Assembly (NCBI GenBank): GCA_017399405.1
Contig: JAFQCT010000004.1
Coordinates: forward strand, 1 to 64,000
Source of the DNA: Clostridia bacterium
GTDB taxonomy: Bacteria; Bacillota; Clostridia; Oscillospirales; Acutalibacteraceae
Direction: 5' to 3'
DNA length: 64,000 bases
Under the pieces are notes generated by a model that had not been told where the DNA came from, did no database searches, and was given only the letters and a program-made list of their open reading frames with translations. A program made the translations under genes and the position numbers. Shown in pieces: positions 42,675-52,061 of the stretch (the stretch's first letter is position 1; every line of letters starts with the position of its first letter).

Positions 42675-42766
42675 GCTCCCTCTTTGAGGGAGCTGTCTGC
42701 GAAGCAGACTGAAGGAGTTTACGCTCCCTCTTTGAGGGAGCTGTCACCGTAAGGTGACTGAGGGAG
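42675..42766 (+). repeat. Tandem two-hairpin repeats, left end of DUF559 unit 2
   Basis: Two forward copies (42675-42717, 42723-42766), each a GCTCCCTC/GAGGGAGC hairpin and then a GTCTGC/GCAGAC or GTCACC/GGTGAC hairpin. The GAGGGAG of the second copy lies six bases before the DUF559 start and provides its ribosome binding site. Confidence 0.85.
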
Positions 42767-42772
42767 TAAAAT

Positions 42773-43138
42773 ATGTCATTACCATATAACGGAAAATTAA
42801 TTCCTTATGCTAAAGAACTTCGTAAAAATGCAACTCCTTGGGAGAAGAAGTTATGGTTTTATTTCTTGAAGGATTATGAAATTCGATTTCAACGACAAAA
42901 GGTAATTGACAATTTTATAGTTGATTTTTATTGTCATAAAGCAAAGTTAATTATCGAACTTGATGGTGGCGGTCATTTTATTGAAAAACAAATGAATTAT
43001 GACTGCAAAAGGACTGAAATTTTAGAAGAAAATAATCTCAAGGTATTAAGATTTACAAATCTGGATATTGATGAGAATTTTTATAATGTTTGTACTGTTA
43101 TTGATAATGAAGTGAAAATGAGAACAGATAACAAATAA
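42773..43138 (+). CDS. DUF559 (Vsr/PD-(D/E)XK-like) endonuclease-domain protein
   Basis: 121 residues, homologous to the product at 11773: RKNATPWEKKLWFYFLKDYE, then RQKVIDNFIVDFYCHKAKLIIELDGGGHF with the probable catalytic Asp and Glu-x-Asp. It lies between kdgK and eda on the operon strand without its own promoter, so it is probably co-transcribed but unrelated in function. Both flanks are palindromic repeats: forward copies upstream, an inverted copy starting right after the stop. Activity is inferred. Confidence 0.85.
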   Translation: MSLPYNGKLIPYAKELRKNATPWEKKLWFYFLKDYEIRFQRQKVIDNFIVDFYCHKAKLIIELDGGGHFIEKQMNYDCKRTEILEENNLKVLRFTNLDIDENFYNVCTVIDNEVKMRTDNK

Positions 43139-43187
43139 CTCCCTCCGTCAACGCAAGGGCGTTGACACCTCCCTCAAAGAGGGAGGG
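43139..43187 (-). repeat. Two-hairpin repeat, inverted right end of DUF559 unit 2
   Basis: Reverse-orientation copy: CTCCCTCC, then GTCAACGC/GCGTTGAC hairpin, then CCTCCCTC/GAGGGAGG hairpin. It abuts the DUF559 stop codon. Confidence 0.85.
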
Positions 43188-43223
43188 AAAATACATTGAA
43201 TTTTTATATTTGGAGATGTAATT

Positions 43224-43880
43224 ATGGATAAAGAAAAAATCATTACCCGAATTCAGGACTGTGGTATCGTAGCAGTTGTTCGTGCAGAAACAGTTGACCA
43301 AGCAATTCGTATTACTGATGCTTGTATCGAAGGTGGCGTTGCTGCAATCGAACTTACTTTCACAGTTCCACATGCAGACAAGGTTATCGAAGAGCTTGCA
43401 AAGAGATATACACCAGAAGAAATTATTCTCGGTGCCGGCACAGTTCTTGATGCAGCAACAGCAAGAATTGCTATGCTTTCAGGTGCAGAGTACATTGTTA
43501 GCCCTGCTCTTGACCTTGAAACACTTAAACTTTGTAACCGTTACAGAGTTCCAATGATGCCCGGTATTATGACGGTTCGTGAAGGTTTACTTGCTATGGA
43601 AAACGGTGCAGATATTCTTAAAGTTTTCCCTGCTGACCTTTTCGGACCAAAGATTATTAAAGATATTAAAGGCCCAATTCCATATGCTAAAATGATGCCA
43701 ACAGGTGGCGTTGACGCTGACAATGTTGGCGAATGGATTAAAGCAGGTGCTGTGGCAGTTGGTGCTGGTTCATCACTTACTGCAGGTGCAAAAACAGGCG
43801 ACTACAAGAAGATTACAGAAACAGGTAAGCGTTTTGTAGAAAATATCAAGCTTGCTCGTGCAGAGTTAGCAAATAAATAA
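43224..43880 (+). CDS. eda: KDPG/KHG aldolase
   Basis: 218 residues. TIM-barrel with the Schiff-base Lys in ILKVFPAD, GGVAAIELTFTVP near the N terminus, ILGAGTVLD and MPTGGV. It cleaves KDPG to pyruvate and glyceraldehyde 3-phosphate. It is the last step of the uronate operon. GGAG precedes the ATG at 43224. Confidence 0.96.
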   Translation: MDKEKIITRIQDCGIVAVVRAETVDQAIRITDACIEGGVAAIELTFTVPHADKVIEELAKRYTPEEIILGAGTVLDAATARIAMLSGAEYIVSPALDLETLKLCNRYRVPMMPGIMTVREGLLAMENGADILKVFPADLFGPKIIKDIKGPIPYAKMMPTGGVDADNVGEWIKAGAVAVGAGSSLTAGAKTGDYKKITETGKRFVENIKLARAELANK

Positions 43881-43904
43881 TTGCCTTGCAAAAAAATAAG
43901 AAAT

Positions 43905-43966
43905 GTAGGGGTCGATGCCCACATCGACCCGCATGATAACGGGACGGTGTAGGCACCGTCCCCTAC
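43905..43966. repeat. GTAGGGG-type double-hairpin repeat
   Basis: GTAGGGGTCGATG/CATCGACCCG and CGGGACGGTG/CACCGTCCCCTAC form two adjacent hairpins with mirror-image ends. T's follow, so it may also terminate the uronate operon. Confidence 0.75.
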
Positions 43967-43997
43967 TTTTTCTGTTGATTTTAGTTATTGGTTTATA

Positions 43998-44026
43998 TTG
44001 CAATAAATATTATTTAATGGTACAAT
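43998..44026 (+). promoter_or_regulatory. Promoter of the dockerin protein gene
   Basis: TTGCAA (43998-44003), a 17-nt spacer and TACAAT (44021-44026). Confidence 0.65.
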
Positions 44027-44056
44027 ACTTACATATCAACGAAAGGCGGTGCAAAA

Positions 44057-45451
44057 ATGAAAAAATCAATATCAATATTGTTATCAATTGTTATGCTTTT
44101 GTGCGTATTTTCATTTAATTTACCGTCTTTTGCACTCTCTTATAACGGATTTTCTTATGAAATCCAAAACGAAAAAGTTGTGATTATGGGTTATACGGGT
44201 AGTGACAAAAATCTTACAATCCCCGCTGAAATCGATGGTAAATCTGTTATAAAAATTGAAGATAATGCGTTGAAAGATAACGAAAATCTTACAAGTGTTA
44301 CAATAAGCGAAGGCGTTGAAGATATAGGGGATAGTGCATTTGAAAATTGTACTTCACTCGCAACAATCACTTTGCCAAAAACCATTACTCATATTGGCAA
44401 AAACGCGATTTTCAACACAGCATACTATAATGACAAAGCCAATTGGAAATTAAAAAGAGAAACAGTAGATACAAATATAAATATCGGCTCAGGTACGCAA
44501 GAAACAATCCCGTGGGAAGATATCGTGGCTCCTACATTACAGTATCTTTACTTAGGCACAGCACTTATTGAATGTGAATATAGTGGCAGATACAGAATTA
44601 AACAAGGTACAACTGTTATAGCCAATTACGCTTTTGTAGCATCAACAGAAGCAAAAAGCATTGAATTCCCGCAATCCTTATTGGCTATTGGTAAACACGC
44701 TTTTGATGGTTGTGTTTCTCTTGAAACTTTTAATATTCCGGAAAGTGTAGAAATAGACGCAACTTTATTTTATAATACGGGATTTTATAATAATGCTGAA
44801 AATTGGGAAAACAACGCACTTTATCTTGGCACTCGTCTTATAAGCACAAATAGTGAAGAAATCATTATAAAAGACGGTACAACTCAGATTGTAAGCGGTG
44901 CGGTAAGCGGTAAAAATGTGGTAATTCCCGAAACCGTTACAGATATTCATAAAAATGCATTTACAAGCACAGAAAATGTTATAATTTTCGGTTATGCAGA
45001 TACTTGTGCAGAATCCTTTGCAAACGAAAACAACATAAAATTCATAAATCTTGAAAACCTTACAAAAGGTGATGTAAATTTTAATGGTAAACTTGATACA
45101 GAAGATTATAAAATCCTTTGCAAAATTTCAACTTTACAGCAAGTACCGTCATTTATGGTTACTCTTGCAGGTGATATGAATGAAGATGGAACTATTGACG
45201 GACTTGATGTGATTATTCTTGATTTGTTTATCAATGATATTGGCCCATCAACCATAAAAGGTGACGCAGACGGTAATGGTAAAGTCAATGAAGATGACTA
45301 TGCATTACTTGTAAAAATCGCAACATTAAATACAGAAATTACAGATGTTTATATGTTTGACCGTTGTGATTTGAATTATGATGGTGCAGTTGATAGTTTT
45401 GATGCAGTATATTTAGACCTAGCTCTTAATGGTTTGGTGGCAATCATATAA
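44057..45451 (+). CDS. Leucine-rich-repeat surface protein with two dockerin modules
   Basis: 464 residues. Signal peptide 1-27; BspA-type leucine-rich repeats (about 50-325), each with a pattern like LTSVTISEGVEDIGDSAFENC. Then two type I dockerin-like modules (about 336-395 and 400-460), each with duplicated calcium-loop repeats (GDVNFNGKLD..., GDMNEDGTID...; GDADGNGKVN..., CDLNYDGAVD...). Dockerins bind cohesins; a cohesin surface protein is at 578. LRR-dockerin proteins could attach to cellulosome-type scaffolds or bind the extracellular matrix. GAAAGG precedes the ATG. Confidence 0.9.
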   Translation: MKKSISILLSIVMLLCVFSFNLPSFALSYNGFSYEIQNEKVVIMGYTGSDKNLTIPAEIDGKSVIKIEDNALKDNENLTSVTISEGVEDIGDSAFENCTSLATITLPKTITHIGKNAIFNTAYYNDKANWKLKRETVDTNINIGSGTQETIPWEDIVAPTLQYLYLGTALIECEYSGRYRIKQGTTVIANYAFVASTEAKSIEFPQSLLAIGKHAFDGCVSLETFNIPESVEIDATLFYNTGFYNNAENWENNALYLGTRLISTNSEEIIIKDGTTQIVSGAVSGKNVVIPETVTDIHKNAFTSTENVIIFGYADTCAESFANENNIKFINLENLTKGDVNFNGKLDTEDYKILCKISTLQQVPSFMVTLAGDMNEDGTIDGLDVIILDLFINDIGPSTIKGDADGNGKVNEDDYALLVKIATLNTEITDVYMFDRCDLNYDGAVDSFDAVYLDLALNGLVAII

Positions 45452-45464
45452 AAGAACAAAAAAT

Positions 45465-45497
45465 AACGCTTAGGTTAAGTCCTAAGCGTTTTCTTTT
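45465..45497. terminator. Bidirectional terminator
   Basis: AACGCTTAGG pairs with CCTAAGCGTT, with T-rich and A-rich flanks. It lies between the convergent dockerin and HAD genes and contains the HAD stop. Confidence 0.85.
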
Positions 45498-46312
45498 TCT
45501 ATAATGTATTTCACAACACTGTCGTCCGTATTTGTGCCGATTATTACATCTGCAATTTCTTTTACTTGTGGCACAGCGTTTTCTACTGCAACTGCTGTGT
45601 CAGCCCCTTGTAGCATTACCAAATCGTTAAGATTGTCACCGAAAGCGGTAATAGTTTCTGCACCAACAATTTCGGCTACCTCTTTTGCACCATTCGCCTT
45701 TGATGCAGTGTTTGCATAAATTTCAACAAGCCAATCATCAGAATATGAGTCTTTATAATATGCAAAATCAATCTGTGGGATTGATTTAAGTTTTTCAACA
45801 ACTTCATCAAGATATTGAGGTAACGCATAGTAGTTTACATACACGGGGTGTTGCCCTTTTTCTATGTTGGTCAAATCGTCGGTTTGTGTAAATCTACCCT
45901 CCAACATATCAACTCGCATATTGTAAAAATCTTTCATACCCTCGTTGTCAAACTCGGTGTATTTGATTGACAGCTTGTAATCATCACCATATAAAAACAT
46001 AAATGGGTGAAGATTTTTCTCATAAAAGCAATCAAGAATTTTTTGTAATGCAGAATGTTTTATTTCGTGGTATTTTACCGCCTTTTTTGTTTCAGTATCA
46101 TATACAAAAACACCGTTCATAAGCACAATTGGGGCGGCAAAATGAACACCCTCTAAAAGCGGTGTGGCACTCACCATACTTCGTGCAGTAGCCACAGAAA
46201 AGGGGATACCTTTTTTATAAAAATCATTCAGTTTTTCTTTTGTGAACTCACTCATTTTACCGTTATTCTGTAAAAGAGTACCGTCCATATCGCTAATATA
46301 AAGTGTTTTCAT
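45482..46312 (-). CDS. Cof-type HAD-IIB phosphatase
   Basis: 276 residues. HAD motifs YISDMDGTLLQNNGK (I), SVATARS (II region), K and GDNLNDLVML (IV), with a C2B cap. It dephosphorylates sugar phosphates or similar compounds (substrate unknown). It stands alone between terminators and a GTAGGGG repeat. Confidence 0.92.
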   Translation of the reverse strand: MKTLYISDMDGTLLQNNGKMSEFTKEKLNDFYKKGIPFSVATARSMVSATPLLEGVHFAAPIVLMNGVFVYDTETKKAVKYHEIKHSALQKILDCFYEKNLHPFMFLYGDDYKLSIKYTEFDNEGMKDFYNMRVDMLEGRFTQTDDLTNIEKGQHPVYVNYYALPQYLDEVVEKLKSIPQIDFAYYKDSYSDDWLVEIYANTASKANGAKEVAEIVGAETITAFGDNLNDLVMLQGADTAVAVENAVPQVKEIADVIIGTNTDDSVVKYIIEKENA

Positions 46313-46326
46313 AATTCACCTAAAAA

Positions 46327-46355
46327 GTAGGGGACGATGCCTACATCGTCCCGTA
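46327..46355. repeat. GTAGGGG-type single hairpin repeat
   Basis: GGGACGATG-ccta-CATCGTCCC with flanking GTA/GTA. It is a single unit of the family at 43905. It may serve as a terminator for leuB. Confidence 0.7.
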
Positions 46356-46361
46356 TTATTT

Positions 46362-47435
46362 TTATTTAAGTAATGACACTACAAGGTCACCCATTTCACT
46401 TGTTGTAACTTTCTTGAATCCCTCTTCATAAATATCAGGTGTGCGAGCTTGTCTTAAAGCCTCGTCAACTGCATCTTCAATTGCTTTTGCAGCCTGCTTT
46501 TCATCAAATGAATACTGTAACATCATAGCAGCTGAAAGGATTGTTGCAAGTGGGTTTGCCTTTTGCTGTCCTGCAATGTCAGGTGCAGAACCGTGAATTG
46601 GCTCATAAAGTCCCATTTTGCCTGTTGCCAAAGATGCACTTGCCAACATACCGATTGAACCTGAAATCATAGATGCCTCGTCAGAAAGAATATCACCAAA
46701 AATGTTTGAAGTAACAATAACATCAAACTGACCCGGATTACGAACTAACTGCATAGCACAGTTGTCAACATACATGTGTGAAAGTTCAACTTCAGGGTAT
46801 TCTGCAGACATCTTGATAACAGTTTCTCTCCAAAGACGAGAACTTTCAAGCACATTTGCCTTGTCAACGCTTGTAAGTTTCTTATTTCTCTTCATAGCCA
46901 TTTCGTATGCAGTTCTTGCGATTCTTTCGATTTCAGGAACTGAATACATTTCTGTATCATAAGCTGCAGGATTACCGTCAACCTCTTTGCGACCACGCTC
47001 ACCAAAATAAATACCGCCTGTAAGTTCACGGACAATCATAATATCAAGTCCGTCACCAATGATGCTGTCTTTGATAGGTGATGCAGATTTAAGTGGCTCA
47101 AAAATTTTTGCAGGACGAAGATTTGCATAAAGTCCTAACGCACCACGAATACCTAAAAGACCCTTTTCTGGACGCTGATTACCGGGGAGAACATCCCACT
47201 TAGGACCGCCAACAGCACCTAAAAATACGCAATCTGCCTTTTTGCAAGCATCAATAGTTGCTTGTGGTAATGGCTCACCGGTTTCGTCAATAGCCGCACC
47301 ACCGATTAACTGATAATCATAGTTAAACTTAAATCCGTACTTTTCGCCTGTTGCGTCAAGCACTTTAAGTGCCTCGTCAACGATTTCCGGACCAATTCCG
47401 TCACCTTTTAATACTACAATATTATATTCTTTCAT
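46362..47435 (-). CDS. leuB: 3-isopropylmalate dehydrogenase
   Basis: 357 residues. [20 protein letters not shown] near the start, the metal/substrate segment [11 protein letters not shown], and [14 protein letters not shown] plus [13 protein letters not shown]. It oxidises and decarboxylates 3-isopropylmalate in leucine synthesis, using NAD. It follows leuA after one base; no leuCD is visible here. Confidence 0.97.
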   Translation of the reverse strand: MKEYNIVVLKGDGIGPEIVDEALKVLDATGEKYGFKFNYDYQLIGGAAIDETGEPLPQATIDACKKADCVFLGAVGGPKWDVLPGNQRPEKGLLGIRGALGLYANLRPAKIFEPLKSASPIKDSIIGDGLDIMIVRELTGGIYFGERGRKEVDGNPAAYDTEMYSVPEIERIARTAYEMAMKRNKKLTSVDKANVLESSRLWRETVIKMSAEYPEVELSHMYVDNCAMQLVRNPGQFDVIVTSNIFGDILSDEASMISGSIGMLASASLATGKMGLYEPIHGSAPDIAGQQKANPLATILSAAMMLQYSFDEKQAAKAIEDAVDEALRQARTPDIYEEGFKKVTTSEMGDLVVSLLK

Positions 47436-47436
47436 A

Positions 47437-49143
47437 TTACTTTTCCTCTCTAACTACATTTGGCATACAACGGTTAACTGCACAAAGAATACCTTTGATA
47501 GATGCATAGTTGATGTTGTGTGAAATGCCAATACCGAAAACATCCTTGCCCTGTGGGTCTGTGATATGGATATAGCTGACAGCCTTTGAGTCTGAGCCCA
47601 ATGAAATAGCGTGTTCAGAGTAGTCAATGAACTTATATTCACCAAGACCGATTGTGTTCATAGCCTGACAGAATGCACTGATAGGACCTGAAGCAATACC
47701 TTCAATCTGTTGTGGCTCGTTGCCATTATACTGAACAGTACCAACAAAGTGTACTCGTGATTGGTCTTCACCGTGTTCGCGTTCTTCATAGAACTTGTAA
47801 CTAAGCAACTTGTAAGGCCCTGCAACATTGAGATATTCCTGTTGGAAAAGAGTGTAAACCTCTTCTTTTGCTAGTTCCTTGCCCTTTTCGTCGCAGACTT
47901 TTTGAACAATCTTTGAGAATTCAGGATGCATAGCCTTTGGCATTTTGTAACCGTACTCTGCCATAATGTATGCAACGCCACCCTTACCGGACTGGCTATT
48001 GATACGGATAATCGGCTCATATTCACGACCAACATCGGCAGGGTCAATAGGCAAATATGGAACTTCCCAAAACTCTGTACCGCTTGTACGCATATATTCC
48101 TTACCCTTGTTGATAGCGTCTTGGTGAGAGCCTGAGAATGCAGTAAATACAAGTTCGCCACCGTAAGGCTTTCTTGGGTCAACAGGCATTTTTGTTGTTC
48201 TTTCAAACATTTCCTTGATTTCATTCATATGTGAGAAATCAAGTTGCGGGTCAATACCCTGTGTGTACATATTAAGAGCGAGCGTTACAATATCAACATT
48301 ACCTGTTCGCTCACCGTTACCGAAAAGAGTACCCTCAATTCTGTCAGCACCTGCTAAAAGACCTAACTCAGCTGCTGCAACTGCAGTACCACGGTCGTTA
48401 TGAGGATGCAAACTGATAATAGCATTTTCACGGTTTTTAAGTTTTCTGCAGAAATATTCAATTTGGTCAGCATAACCGTTAGGTGTGCTACCCTCAACAG
48501 TTGCAGGAAGATTAAGAATAATCTTGTTGTTTTCGTCAATGTCAAGTGCTTCCATAACTTTTTCACAGATAAGCACCGCGTTGTCCATTTCTGTACCTGA
48601 GAAGCTTTCAGGTGAGTACTCATAACGAATATTTACATCTTTTTCTGCTTTCAATTCGTCTGTAAGTTCTTTAATGAGTTTTGCACCCTGAACAGCAATG
48701 TCAATAACACCATCCATATCTTTCTTGAAAACTACTTTTCTCTGTAAAGTTGAAGTTGAGTTATAGAAATGAATAATTACATTTTTAGCACCGTCAATAG
48801 CTTCAAATGTTTTACGGATTAAATGTTCACGACTTTGCACAAGTACTTGAATTGTAACATCATCAGGGATTAAATCTTTTTCAATAAGAGTTCTTAAAAT
48901 TTCGTATTCTGTTTCAGATGCAGATGGGAAACCAACTTCAATTTCCTTAAATCCGATATTTATAAGAGTCTTGAAATACTCAATTTTTTCCTGTAAGTTC
49001 ATTGGGTCAATAAGTGCCTGATTACCATCACGCAAGTCAACTGAACACCAAACAGGTGGCTTTTCTATTGACTTTGTCGGCCACTGTCTGTCAGGAATGT
49101 TAATAGGTGTGAAAGGAATGTACTTTTCGCAACCGTTTTTCAT
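47437..49143 (-). CDS. leuA: 2-isopropylmalate synthase
   Basis: 568 residues, the long form (actinobacterial-like LeuA type). The HMGL-like TIM barrel has [14 protein letters not shown] and [11 protein letters not shown]. The C-terminal LeuA dimer/regulatory domain (about 430-560) is where leucine feedback binds. It condenses acetyl-CoA with 2-oxoisovalerate. Expression is controlled by a T-box leader. The start follows GGAGGAAAAAA. Confidence 0.96.
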   Translation of the reverse strand: MKNGCEKYIPFTPINIPDRQWPTKSIEKPPVWCSVDLRDGNQALIDPMNLQEKIEYFKTLINIGFKEIEVGFPSASETEYEILRTLIEKDLIPDDVTIQVLVQSREHLIRKTFEAIDGAKNVIIHFYNSTSTLQRKVVFKKDMDGVIDIAVQGAKLIKELTDELKAEKDVNIRYEYSPESFSGTEMDNAVLICEKVMEALDIDENNKIILNLPATVEGSTPNGYADQIEYFCRKLKNRENAIISLHPHNDRGTAVAAAELGLLAGADRIEGTLFGNGERTGNVDIVTLALNMYTQGIDPQLDFSHMNEIKEMFERTTKMPVDPRKPYGGELVFTAFSGSHQDAINKGKEYMRTSGTEFWEVPYLPIDPADVGREYEPIIRINSQSGKGGVAYIMAEYGYKMPKAMHPEFSKIVQKVCDEKGKELAKEEVYTLFQQEYLNVAGPYKLLSYKFYEEREHGEDQSRVHFVGTVQYNGNEPQQIEGIASGPISAFCQAMNTIGLGEYKFIDYSEHAISLGSDSKAVSYIHITDPQGKDVFGIGISHNINYASIKGILCAVNRCMPNVVREEK

Positions 49144-49166
49144 AATTTTTTCCTCCTAAAACTGAA

Positions 49167-49206
49167 AATCGCCCACTATCAATATACAAATTGATAGGGA
49201 CGATGG
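49167..49206 (-). terminator. T-box terminator before leuA
   Basis: On the minus strand ATCGTCCCTATCAA pairs with TTGATAGTGGGCGAT (minor mismatch) and is followed by T's. It is the regulated terminator of the leu leader. Confidence 0.85.
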
Positions 49207-49440
49207 AAAAATCTACCGTGGTACCACCCTAATTTATTGGCTTTTGCCAACCTCTGCGACCTCCAACAAGGCCTGACTTTGTAACGGGGTCAACCGTCAT
49301 AAGCTATGATTTCACTTATGCAACTCCGAAATGAGTTATACACACAAACACTGTGTTGCCTTGCACCAACCGACAACTCTCTGAAAGCGAGTAATTTATG
49401 TCTTGTTTTCTTCACTGTTTTTGATAGTGGTGATTTAATT
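49207..49440 (-). promoter_or_regulatory. T-box leader of leuAB
   Basis: Minus-strand leader with the apical CAGAGAGTTGTCGG (complement of 49369-49382), the T-box TGGTACCACGG (complement of 49216-49226) and a terminator (49167-49206). CTC (complement of 49333-49335) lies where a leucine specifier codon is expected, by alignment with the valS leader. Uncharged tRNA-Leu should allow leuA transcription. Confidence 0.92.
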
Positions 49441-49447
49441 TTCTAAT

Positions 49448-49476
49448 ATTATATTGTATTTAAGTAAATTTGTCAA
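49448..49476 (-). promoter_or_regulatory. Promoter of the leu T-box transcript
   Basis: On the minus strand TTGACA (49471-49476), a 17-nt spacer and TATAAT (49448-49453). Confidence 0.85.
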
Positions 49477-49555
49477 CATTCTTTTTATTTACTTATTGAT
49501 TTTCTTTCAAAAAAATGTTTTAATATACCCATAAAATTTTTAGGAGATGAAAGAT

Positions 49556-50377
49556 ATGGACTTCAAAGAAGACATTGGTTTGTATTTGATTGCCGGTGGC
49601 GTAATCCTTTTCGTTCTTGCACAGTCTGTTTTCTTCCTTGTTAAAGCGTGGAAACAAGGTCAAAAATTAGGCATTGACAAGAAAAAGTTACGCGATGCTG
49701 TTACATCAAGTGCAGTTTTCACAATTCCATCAGCATTATCAGTTTTGGCTACAGTTATTGTTTTAGCCCCATCATTAGGTCTTGTAATTCCTTGGGTAAG
49801 ATTATCAGTTCTCGGTAATCTCCTCTATGAAACAAAGGCAGCAGGTGACGCTATGACCGCATTCGGTCAAGAGGGTGGTATTTCATCAGTAATTACTGAC
49901 CCTGAAATTTTTGCAGGTGTTGCTTGGGTTATGACTCTTGGTATTTGCTTCTCACTTGTATTATTACCATTTGTTGCAAAGCCTTTACATAAGAAAGTTC
50001 TTAGCTTAGGCAAAAAAGACGAGAACGCAGACGACTCGACAGAAAAGAAAGAAAAGAAATCAGGCGGTATTGGAGGATTTATTGACCTTTTAACTCCTGC
50101 AGTTTTCATAGGTCTTATCGGTGCATTCGTTGCTCGTGCAATTGCAGGTAAAGGTAAGCCTGAAACATTCGGTGACGGTGCAGGTGTGTTGTCAGTAATC
50201 ACACTTGTTGTTGCGGTTGCGGCTTCATTGATTCTTGAAAAAATTGCAACAAAATTCAAACTTACTTGGCTTGAACCGTTTGTTATGCCTATTGGTATGA
50301 TTCTTGCAATGATAGTTGCGGTTATTATGTATAATGTATTGCCACCAGAAATTGCTATCTTTGAATGGAGGGGTTAA
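49556..50377 (+). CDS. DUF5058 family membrane protein
   Basis: 273 residues with about seven predicted helices and a charged cytoplasmic segment (about 158-178, KKDENADDSTEKKEKK). It matches the DUF5058 family, whose members are usually beside a second membrane protein, as here (two bases to the next gene). The arrangement suggests a two-subunit transporter or channel; the substrate is unknown. ATG 49556 is eight to nine bases after GGAG, and the ATG at 49547 touches the site. Confidence 0.75.
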   Translation: MDFKEDIGLYLIAGGVILFVLAQSVFFLVKAWKQGQKLGIDKKKLRDAVTSSAVFTIPSALSVLATVIVLAPSLGLVIPWVRLSVLGNLLYETKAAGDAMTAFGQEGGISSVITDPEIFAGVAWVMTLGICFSLVLLPFVAKPLHKKVLSLGKKDENADDSTEKKEKKSGGIGGFIDLLTPAVFIGLIGAFVARAIAGKGKPETFGDGAGVLSVITLVVAVAASLILEKIATKFKLTWLEPFVMPIGMILAMIVAVIMYNVLPPEIAIFEWRG

Positions 50378-50379
50378 AA

Positions 50380-51054
50380 ATGAGTAAAAAGAATAAAACA
50401 GAAAAATCATATTTTGACCGCGTTCATGCTTGGGGTAGAGTTTCAAGTATTACAGCACTTTGTGTGCTTATTATGTTTCCGCTTTCAATTTGTTTATATC
50501 TTAATGTATGGCCATCTTTAAGTGGTGTTATGAATGGCCTTATGAAACTTATTCCGCTTTATTGGTCACTTGCAGTTATTGAAGTGCTTATTTATACACC
50601 AATGCTTGGTGCGGGTGGCACATATCTTTCATTCGTAACAGGTAATATCACAAACCTTAAACTTCCTTGTGCAATTAGTGCTATGGAAAATGCAAAAGTT
50701 AAGGCAAATTCTGAAGAAGGCGAAGTAATTTCAACAATTGCTATTGCAACATCTTCAATTGTTACAACAATTATTATTGCAATTGGTGTTTTAGTATTCA
50801 AACCATTCCTTCCTGCATTCACAAACAGTGAACTTTTAATGCCTGCATTCAAACAAGTTCAGCCGGCACTTTTCGGTGCATTGGCAGCAGGTTATTTCTC
50901 AAAGCATTGGAAGATTTCAATCTTCCCAATTCTTGTAATGCTTGGTGTATTACTCGTTGCACCGGGTCTTGACGCAGGCACACTTCTCTTCCCTGGTATT
51001 ATCGCATCAGTTCTTGGTGCATTTGCTATGTGGAAACTTAAGTGGGTAAAATAA
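50380..51054 (+). CDS. Membrane protein partnered with DUF5058 protein
   Basis: 224 residues with about six helices. It shares topology with small permease subunits but I do not recognise a named family. It starts two bases after the DUF5058 gene with GGAGGGG upstream, so the two are co-translated. It lies just upstream of the inositol operon, separated by a terminator-like hairpin, so an inositol link is only a possibility. Confidence 0.75.
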   Translation: MSKKNKTEKSYFDRVHAWGRVSSITALCVLIMFPLSICLYLNVWPSLSGVMNGLMKLIPLYWSLAVIEVLIYTPMLGAGGTYLSFVTGNITNLKLPCAISAMENAKVKANSEEGEVISTIAIATSSIVTTIIIAIGVLVFKPFLPAFTNSELLMPAFKQVQPALFGALAAGYFSKHWKISIFPILVMLGVLLVAPGLDAGTLLFPGIIASVLGAFAMWKLKWVK

Positions 51055-51069
51055 TTTAAGTTAATCAAC

Positions 51070-51106
51070 AGTCCGTTGACTCTTGTAGTTGGCGGACTAT
51101 TTTTTG
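51070..51106 (+). terminator. Probable terminator after the DUF5058 pair
   Basis: AGTCCG (51070-51075) pairs with CGGACT (51093-51098) across a longer loop, followed by ATTTTTTG. A weaker hairpin than others here. Confidence 0.6.
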
Positions 51107-51120
51107 TAATTTTACACAGA

Positions 51121-51179
51121 AAAATAATGTTATTTTTTACCTATAAAACATTGATTTTATAAGGTTTTAGTGATACAAT
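51121..51179 (+). promoter_or_regulatory. Promoter of the inositol operon
   Basis: TTGATT (51151-51156), a 17-nt spacer and TACAAT (51174-51179). A palindrome AAAATAATGTTATTTT (51121-51136) lies upstream and could bind a regulator. Confidence 0.65.
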
Positions 51180-51215
51180 AAATTGATTATATAGAATGGA
51201 TTGGAGTGTGCTGTT

Positions 51216-52058
51216 ATGGCGTTAGTTCCAATGAAAAAACTTCTCGAAAATGCCGAGAAAAACAATATTGCAGTAGGTGCTTTCAGCGTTGGCAATATGG
51301 AAATGGTTATGGGTGCAGTTTGGGCAGCTGAAGAACTTAATACACCTATAATTTTACAGATTGCTGAGTGCAGACTTAAAAACTCACCGCTTGAGCTTAT
51401 GGGGCCTATGATGATTTCAGCTGCAAAGAATTCAAAAGTAGATATAGCAGTCCACCTTGACCACGGTCTTCGCATTGAAACTGTGCAAAAGGCTCTCGAA
51501 ATAGGATTTACTTCTGTAATGTTTGATGGCTCAACCTTATCACTTGAAGAGAACATCAAAGCAGTAAAAACTGTTCGCGAAATGGCAGATAAATATGGTG
51601 CAACAGTTGAGGCTGAACTTGGTGTTGTAGGTGGTAATGAAGGTGACGGAGCATCTCACGAAATCCTTTGCACAAATCCTGACGATGCAAAACTTTTCTG
51701 TGATGAAACGGGAGTTGACGCGTTGGCAGTTGCAATTGGCAACGCTCACGGTAATTACCCGGTACTTCCAAATCTTCGTTTCGATGTGCTTGACGATATT
51801 AACAAAATGGTTGATACTCCACTTGTTCTTCACGGTGGCACAGGCATTACTGACGAAATGTTCCAGCAAGCAATAATGCTTGGAGTTCGCAAAGTCAATA
51901 TTGCAACAGCAAGCTTTGATAATCTTGCAAAATATGCTCTTGAATACTGCAAACCAATCGAAAAAGCAAACTATTTTGAGTTAAGCAGACAAGAAGCACT
52001 TGGCGTTTATGAAAATGTTAAAAGACATATAAAAGTTTTTAGTTTTATGGAGAGATAA
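51216..52058 (+). CDS. iolJ: Class II aldolase, IolJ-type
   Basis: 280 residues. Class II fructose-bisphosphate-aldolase fold with zinc ligands in VHLDHGL, GNAHGN and LHGGTG. First gene of the iol operon; IolJ cleaves 2-deoxy-5-keto-gluconate 6-phosphate to malonate semialdehyde and dihydroxyacetone phosphate, which fits the context, though fructose-bisphosphate or tagatose-bisphosphate aldolase cannot be excluded. GGAG lies upstream of ATG 51216. Confidence 0.85.
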   Translation: MALVPMKKLLENAEKNNIAVGAFSVGNMEMVMGAVWAAEELNTPIILQIAECRLKNSPLELMGPMMISAAKNSKVDIAVHLDHGLRIETVQKALEIGFTSVMFDGSTLSLEENIKAVKTVREMADKYGATVEAELGVVGGNEGDGASHEILCTNPDDAKLFCDETGVDALAVAIGNAHGNYPVLPNLRFDVLDDINKMVDTPLVLHGGTGITDEMFQQAIMLGVRKVNIATASFDNLAKYALEYCKPIEKANYFELSRQEALGVYENVKRHIKVFSFMER

Positions 52059-52061
52059 ATT

